Below, piece after piece: positions 59,447 through 61,952 of a stretch of 61,952 nucleotides of DNA. The DNA is from Longimicrobiales bacterium. Lineage in GTDB: Bacteria > Gemmatimonadota > Gemmatimonadetes > Longimicrobiales > RSA9. The translations under genes were made by a program, and so were the position numbers. Positions within the stretch are counted from its first letter, which is position 1; each line of letters starts with the position of its first letter. The stretch spans positions 1 through 61,952 of the forward strand of contig DATHUY010000108.1 in NCBI GenBank assembly GCA_035461765.1, given 5' to 3'. The notes beneath the pieces were generated by a model. The model searched no databases and was not told where the DNA came from. It worked only from the letters and a program-made list of their open reading frames with translations.

Positions 59447-60694
59447 TCAGCGGCGCAGGGGCAGATCCACCCAGGCGGTCGTGCCTACCCCGACCTCGCT
59501 GTCCACGTGCATCCTGCCGGCGTGTGCCTCGATGATCCCGCGTGCGATGGTCAGGCCGAGACCGGCGCCGCGCCGGTCTCCCGCTCCTGATTGCCAGAAG
59601 CGGTCGAATATGTGCTCGAGCTCCGCCGCGTTCAGCCCCGGTCCCGTATCGCGCACGCCGATCCGCACCCCGTCTTCGCTCCGCTCCGTCACCACACGCA
59701 CCGTCCCGCCTTGCGGGGTGAACTTGATGGCATTCCCCACCAGATTCCCCAGCGCCTGGAGGATCCGGCCCTCATCGACTTCGAGCGTGATCGGCTCCTC
59801 CGGGCGTTCGACCTCCCACGCGACATTTTTCTCCTTCGCCGCCGGCGCATGCGCCTCCTCGAGCAGATCCAGGATGTTGCGGAGCGAGGTCTCGCCGGTC
59901 TCGACCGACAGCCTGCCGGCTTCGATCCGGGTGACGTCCAGCAGGTCCCCGATCAACCGGTTCATCTCGTCCGCGGCCCGGACGATCATCGCAGCGGTGC
60001 GCTGCGCAGCTTCCGGCAGTTCATGCGCTTCGATCATCAGCTCCGCGGCGAGCCGGACGCGGCTTACGGGATTGCGCAGATCGTGGGATACCACGCCCAG
60101 GACCTCGTCGCGCGCGGCAATCGCGTGCTCGGCCTTCTGATAGAGGCGTGCATTCTCGATGGCGAGCGACGCGCTGCGGGCGAGCTCGCGGGCCAGCATG
60201 AGGTCCTGTCGGTGGTAGAAGCGGTCGGTTCGCGTGGACCCGAACGTCAGGAGTCCGAGCTTCTCGTCGCCAACGAGCAGCGGAACGATCATGAGCGAGC
60301 GCCCGGCGAGGCTCCGGATCCGCTCGAGACTTTCCGCGCCGCCGACCCAGTCACGCTCCACATTCTCGATCAGCACGGGCTCCCCGGTTTCGAGCACAGT
60401 CGCCAGCGGCACCAGCCCCGCCTCCTCGGGGAGAAAGGACCCACCGCGATCGAGCAACGGCTCGCGGCGTTCGTCAATGTGCCGGTATGCGACGCGGTCC
60501 AGGCGGCCGCCGGGCTCGACGAGGTCGATCATGGCGAAGCAGGCGATGCGCGGAACTGCGAGCCGTACGAGCCGCTCGAGAGTCTCCCCGGGGTCCAGCG
60601 AAGCGGACAGCAGACGTCCGGCGCGGGTGAGGAACCGAAGCGCTTCCCGCGAGCTTACGCGCGCATCGGCGGGCTGGCTCCGGGACGCATCCAT
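59447..60694 (-). CDS. Soluble GAF-domain histidine kinase
   Basis: 415 residues. A GAF domain (about 25-185; VPRIACFAMIDLVEPGGRLD, GEPVLIENVERDW, RSLMIVPLLVGDEKLGLLTF) leads into HisKA, with His204 in VVSHDLRNPVSRVRLAAEL, and HATPase_c (NLVGNAIKFTPQGG, DTGPGLNAAELEHIFDRFW, GAGLGLTIARGIIEAHAG). The DLRNP H-box groups it with the HPK1 kinases. The ATG at 60694 overlaps the stop of the DUF5996 gene by one base (TGATG), so the shorter start is chosen over the longer frame. It belongs to a three-gene unit with a UBP-type zinc finger and DUF5996. The signal and the cognate regulator are unknown. Confidence 0.9.
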   Translation of the reverse strand: MDASRSQPADARVSSREALRFLTRAGRLLSASLDPGETLERLVRLAVPRIACFAMIDLVEPGGRLDRVAYRHIDERREPLLDRGGSFLPEEAGLVPLATVLETGEPVLIENVERDWVGGAESLERIRSLAGRSLMIVPLLVGDEKLGLLTFGSTRTDRFYHRQDLMLARELARSASLAIENARLYQKAEHAIAARDEVLGVVSHDLRNPVSRVRLAAELMIEAHELPEAAQRTAAMIVRAADEMNRLIGDLLDVTRIEAGRLSVETGETSLRNILDLLEEAHAPAAKEKNVAWEVERPEEPITLEVDEGRILQALGNLVGNAIKFTPQGGTVRVVTERSEDGVRIGVRDTGPGLNAAELEHIFDRFWQSGAGDRRGAGLGLTIARGIIEAHAGRMHVDSEVGVGTTAWVDLPLRR

Positions 60695-61578
60695 CACTTC
60701 GGCTCCAGCTCCTGCCGGTTCCAACCGCCCAGATCCGCTGCCGCGGACCAGGCAGCGCGCAGGAAGTCGAGCACGGCGTCCGGATCCGCTCCGCCACTCT
60801 CCGGCCAGGGAAGAACGAACTCGCGGAGGTCCGGATGGTAATGGGCGCCCGACGGTACCTGCGCCTCGCCGAATCCGTCCGGCTCCGGATAGGCGTACGC
60901 GTAGAACGCCGGCTTCGGATACGCCTCGCTGCCCGGCCACCAGCCGGCACTGAACACCTCGTGCGAGTAGGCGGACCGGGTCACCCAGTCGGCCAGATTC
61001 GGGATGCCGCCCGGGTGCGGAGGGGCCTCCCTGCCCGAGAAGCGGGTGACGGCGAGGTCGAAGCTGCCCCAGAAGAAGTGGACGGGACTCGACTTCCCCA
61101 GGAACTCGCCCCGGAATCGCCGGAGTATGCGATCGGCCCCGGAGAGCGCCTGAAAGAAGCGGGTCACCCGCGCCGCATCGTACGAGCGATGCACGCGATC
61201 CACATCGAAGGGGATCGGGTCCGTAATCTCGACGGGCTGCCGCCAGAAGTCGACATGGAGTCCGCGCTCATCCAGCTCGCCCAGCAGCCTGCCGTGGAAC
61301 TCCGCGACCGCCATCGGCTGGAGCGGCACATGCGCCAGGTCCCCGTCCGACACAACGATCCGGCAATCGTGCTCGACGAAATCCAGGTCGATCTCGAAGG
61401 TTCTGTCGCCGTGGGGCAGCGGACCGGTCGTCAGCCCGCGCGCGGTCACGTGCTGGGCAATGTGCCACCAGTGATTCACGGGCGGGGCCAGCGCGAGCTG
61501 AATCTTCCCGACGACCTGGGTCCACATGTGGAGCGTCTCGAGCGTCGGACGCCAGTCGTGGTAGGGCAGCGCGATCAT
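60694..61578 (-). CDS. DUF5996 family protein
   Basis: 294 residues, soluble. The family start IALPYHDWRPTLETLHMWTQ is followed by NHWWHIAQHVTARGLTTGPL, FEIDLDFVEHDCRIVVSDGD and, in the C-terminal half, SPVHFFWGSFDLAVTRFSGR, GGIPNLADWVTRSAYSHEVF and AGWWPGSEAYPKPAFYAYAY. Conserved Trp, His, Asp and Glu residues suggest an enzyme or binding protein, but no reaction is known to me. The ATG at 61578 overlaps the stop of the zinc-finger gene (ATGA) and its stop overlaps the kinase start (TGATG), so all three are coupled. Confidence 0.85.
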   Translation of the reverse strand: MIALPYHDWRPTLETLHMWTQVVGKIQLALAPPVNHWWHIAQHVTARGLTTGPLPHGDRTFEIDLDFVEHDCRIVVSDGDLAHVPLQPMAVAEFHGRLLGELDERGLHVDFWRQPVEITDPIPFDVDRVHRSYDAARVTRFFQALSGADRILRRFRGEFLGKSSPVHFFWGSFDLAVTRFSGREAPPHPGGIPNLADWVTRSAYSHEVFSAGWWPGSEAYPKPAFYAYAYPEPDGFGEAQVPSGAHYHPDLREFVLPWPESGGADPDAVLDFLRAAWSAAADLGGWNRQELEPK

Positions 61579-61907
61579 GTCGGGTCGCCTGCGGCCCCGC
61601 CGTGTGCGCCCTGTGCCCTGTCGCGAGCGGCGTCGACCGCGGACGGTCTCAGCGGCATGGCGTCGGGATAGCACCACGCCCATTTCTCGCCGGGCTCGAA
61701 CGATCGGATGATCGGGTGGCCGGTGTCGCGATTGTGCGCGGTCGCGTGCCGGTTCGGCGACGCGTCGCAGCAGCCGACGTGGCCGCACGTGAGGCAGAGC
61801 CGGAGGTGTACCCAGGTGTCCCCGCTGGCGAGGCATTCCTCGCAGCCGTCGGGCGTGCGGGGCTCCACCGCGCGGACCTGGTCCAGGTGAGTGCACTTTG
61901 TCGCCAT
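61575..61907 (-). CDS. UBP-type zinc finger protein
   Basis: 110 residues. The zf-UBP pattern is complete: Cys and His in KCTHLDQVR, DGCEECLASGD, LRLCLTCGHVGCCDASPNRH, ATAHNRDTGHPIIRSF and EKWAWCYPD. In eukaryotes this fold binds the C-terminal diGly of ubiquitin; bacterial single-domain versions are common in actinobacteria and related phyla and have no established ligand. The final 25 residues are Ala/Gly-rich and likely disordered. The gene is first in the unit with DUF5996 and a GAF kinase (ATGA overlap). The 45 bp to the window edge contain GGGGAGG, but no closer ribosome binding site is clear. Confidence 0.88.
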   Translation of the reverse strand: MATKCTHLDQVRAVEPRTPDGCEECLASGDTWVHLRLCLTCGHVGCCDASPNRHATAHNRDTGHPIIRSFEPGEKWAWCYPDAMPLRPSAVDAARDRAQGAHGGAAGDPT

Positions 61908-61952
61908 TTCGTCAGTCTCCGGGTTACCTCCCCTCGCCGCAAGGCATGTTCC

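Overview
The window is about 62 kb of uniformly GC-rich, gene-dense bacterial chromosome. I see no rRNA, tRNA, CRISPR array, insertion sequence or prophage. The gene mix suggests a diderm of the Gemmatimonadota (an inference from protein style, not from a marker gene). It includes lipoproteins, outer-membrane barrels, an Mla/MCE lipid transporter, an S46 dipeptidyl peptidase, large multiheme cytochromes, many PAS/GAF histidine kinases, a YjbQ protein and an MTA-salvage locus. Many neighbouring genes overlap as ATGA, GTGA or TGATG, so operons can be read directly.

Layout. 1-4 kb: a truncated lipoprotein gene, a winged-helix methyltransferase, and a BTAD (SARP-type) regulator fused to an alpha/beta hydrolase. 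Three heptamers with an exact 11-bp period lie between the last two. A GNAT gene follows. 4-10.8 kb: a five-gene minus-strand operon encodes a 9-haem lipoprotein, a membrane-anchored NapC-like cytochrome with about 20 haem motifs, an outer-membrane barrel, a 16-haem cytochrome and a small TPR-like lipoprotein. It looks like a complete electron conduit across the envelope. 11-15 kb: a triple-PAS histidine kinase and a sodium/solute symporter. 15-23 kb: an S46 peptidase, a Tat-exported GMC oxidoreductase fused to a gluconate-dehydrogenase-subunit-3 domain, a lipoprotein, YjbQ and a radical SAM/SPASM protein. 23-28.4 kb: a purine and methylthioribose salvage locus. MtnA and a FucA-like aldolase (with an M24 peptidase) diverge from an MTA/MTI phosphorylase and an MTA/SAH deaminase. 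28.4-36 kb: Dps, Lhr helicase coupled to a Nei/Fpg glycosylase, and a second histidine kinase. 36-40.4 kb: an SDR-DUF2867 protein, a small barrel protein, a PCYCGC protein coupled to a monohaem cytochrome, and a YdcF-type protein. 40.5-49 kb: one 8.5-kb gene for a cyclic beta-1,2-glucan synthase. 49-56.7 kb: a TetR regulator diverges from an operon of a CheB-CheR-PAS-kinase fusion followed by STAS-MlaE, MlaF, MlaD and a PqiC-like lipoprotein. Two TetR-type operators overlay both promoters. 56.7-62 kb: two GAF/PAS kinases, a DUF5996 protein and a UBP-type zinc-finger protein.

The strongest candidates for new biology are: (i) the cytochrome/porin conduit; (ii) the MTA deaminase, MTI-type phosphorylase, MtnA and FucA-like aldolase set, which predicts a deaminase-first DHAP shunt; (iii) the TetR-controlled CheB/CheR-kinase plus Mla operon with interlocked divergent promoters; and (iv) a near-palindrome, AGGGGTTTTCCCT-like, upstream of three unrelated genes. 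Five histidine kinases occur without any response regulator in the window.
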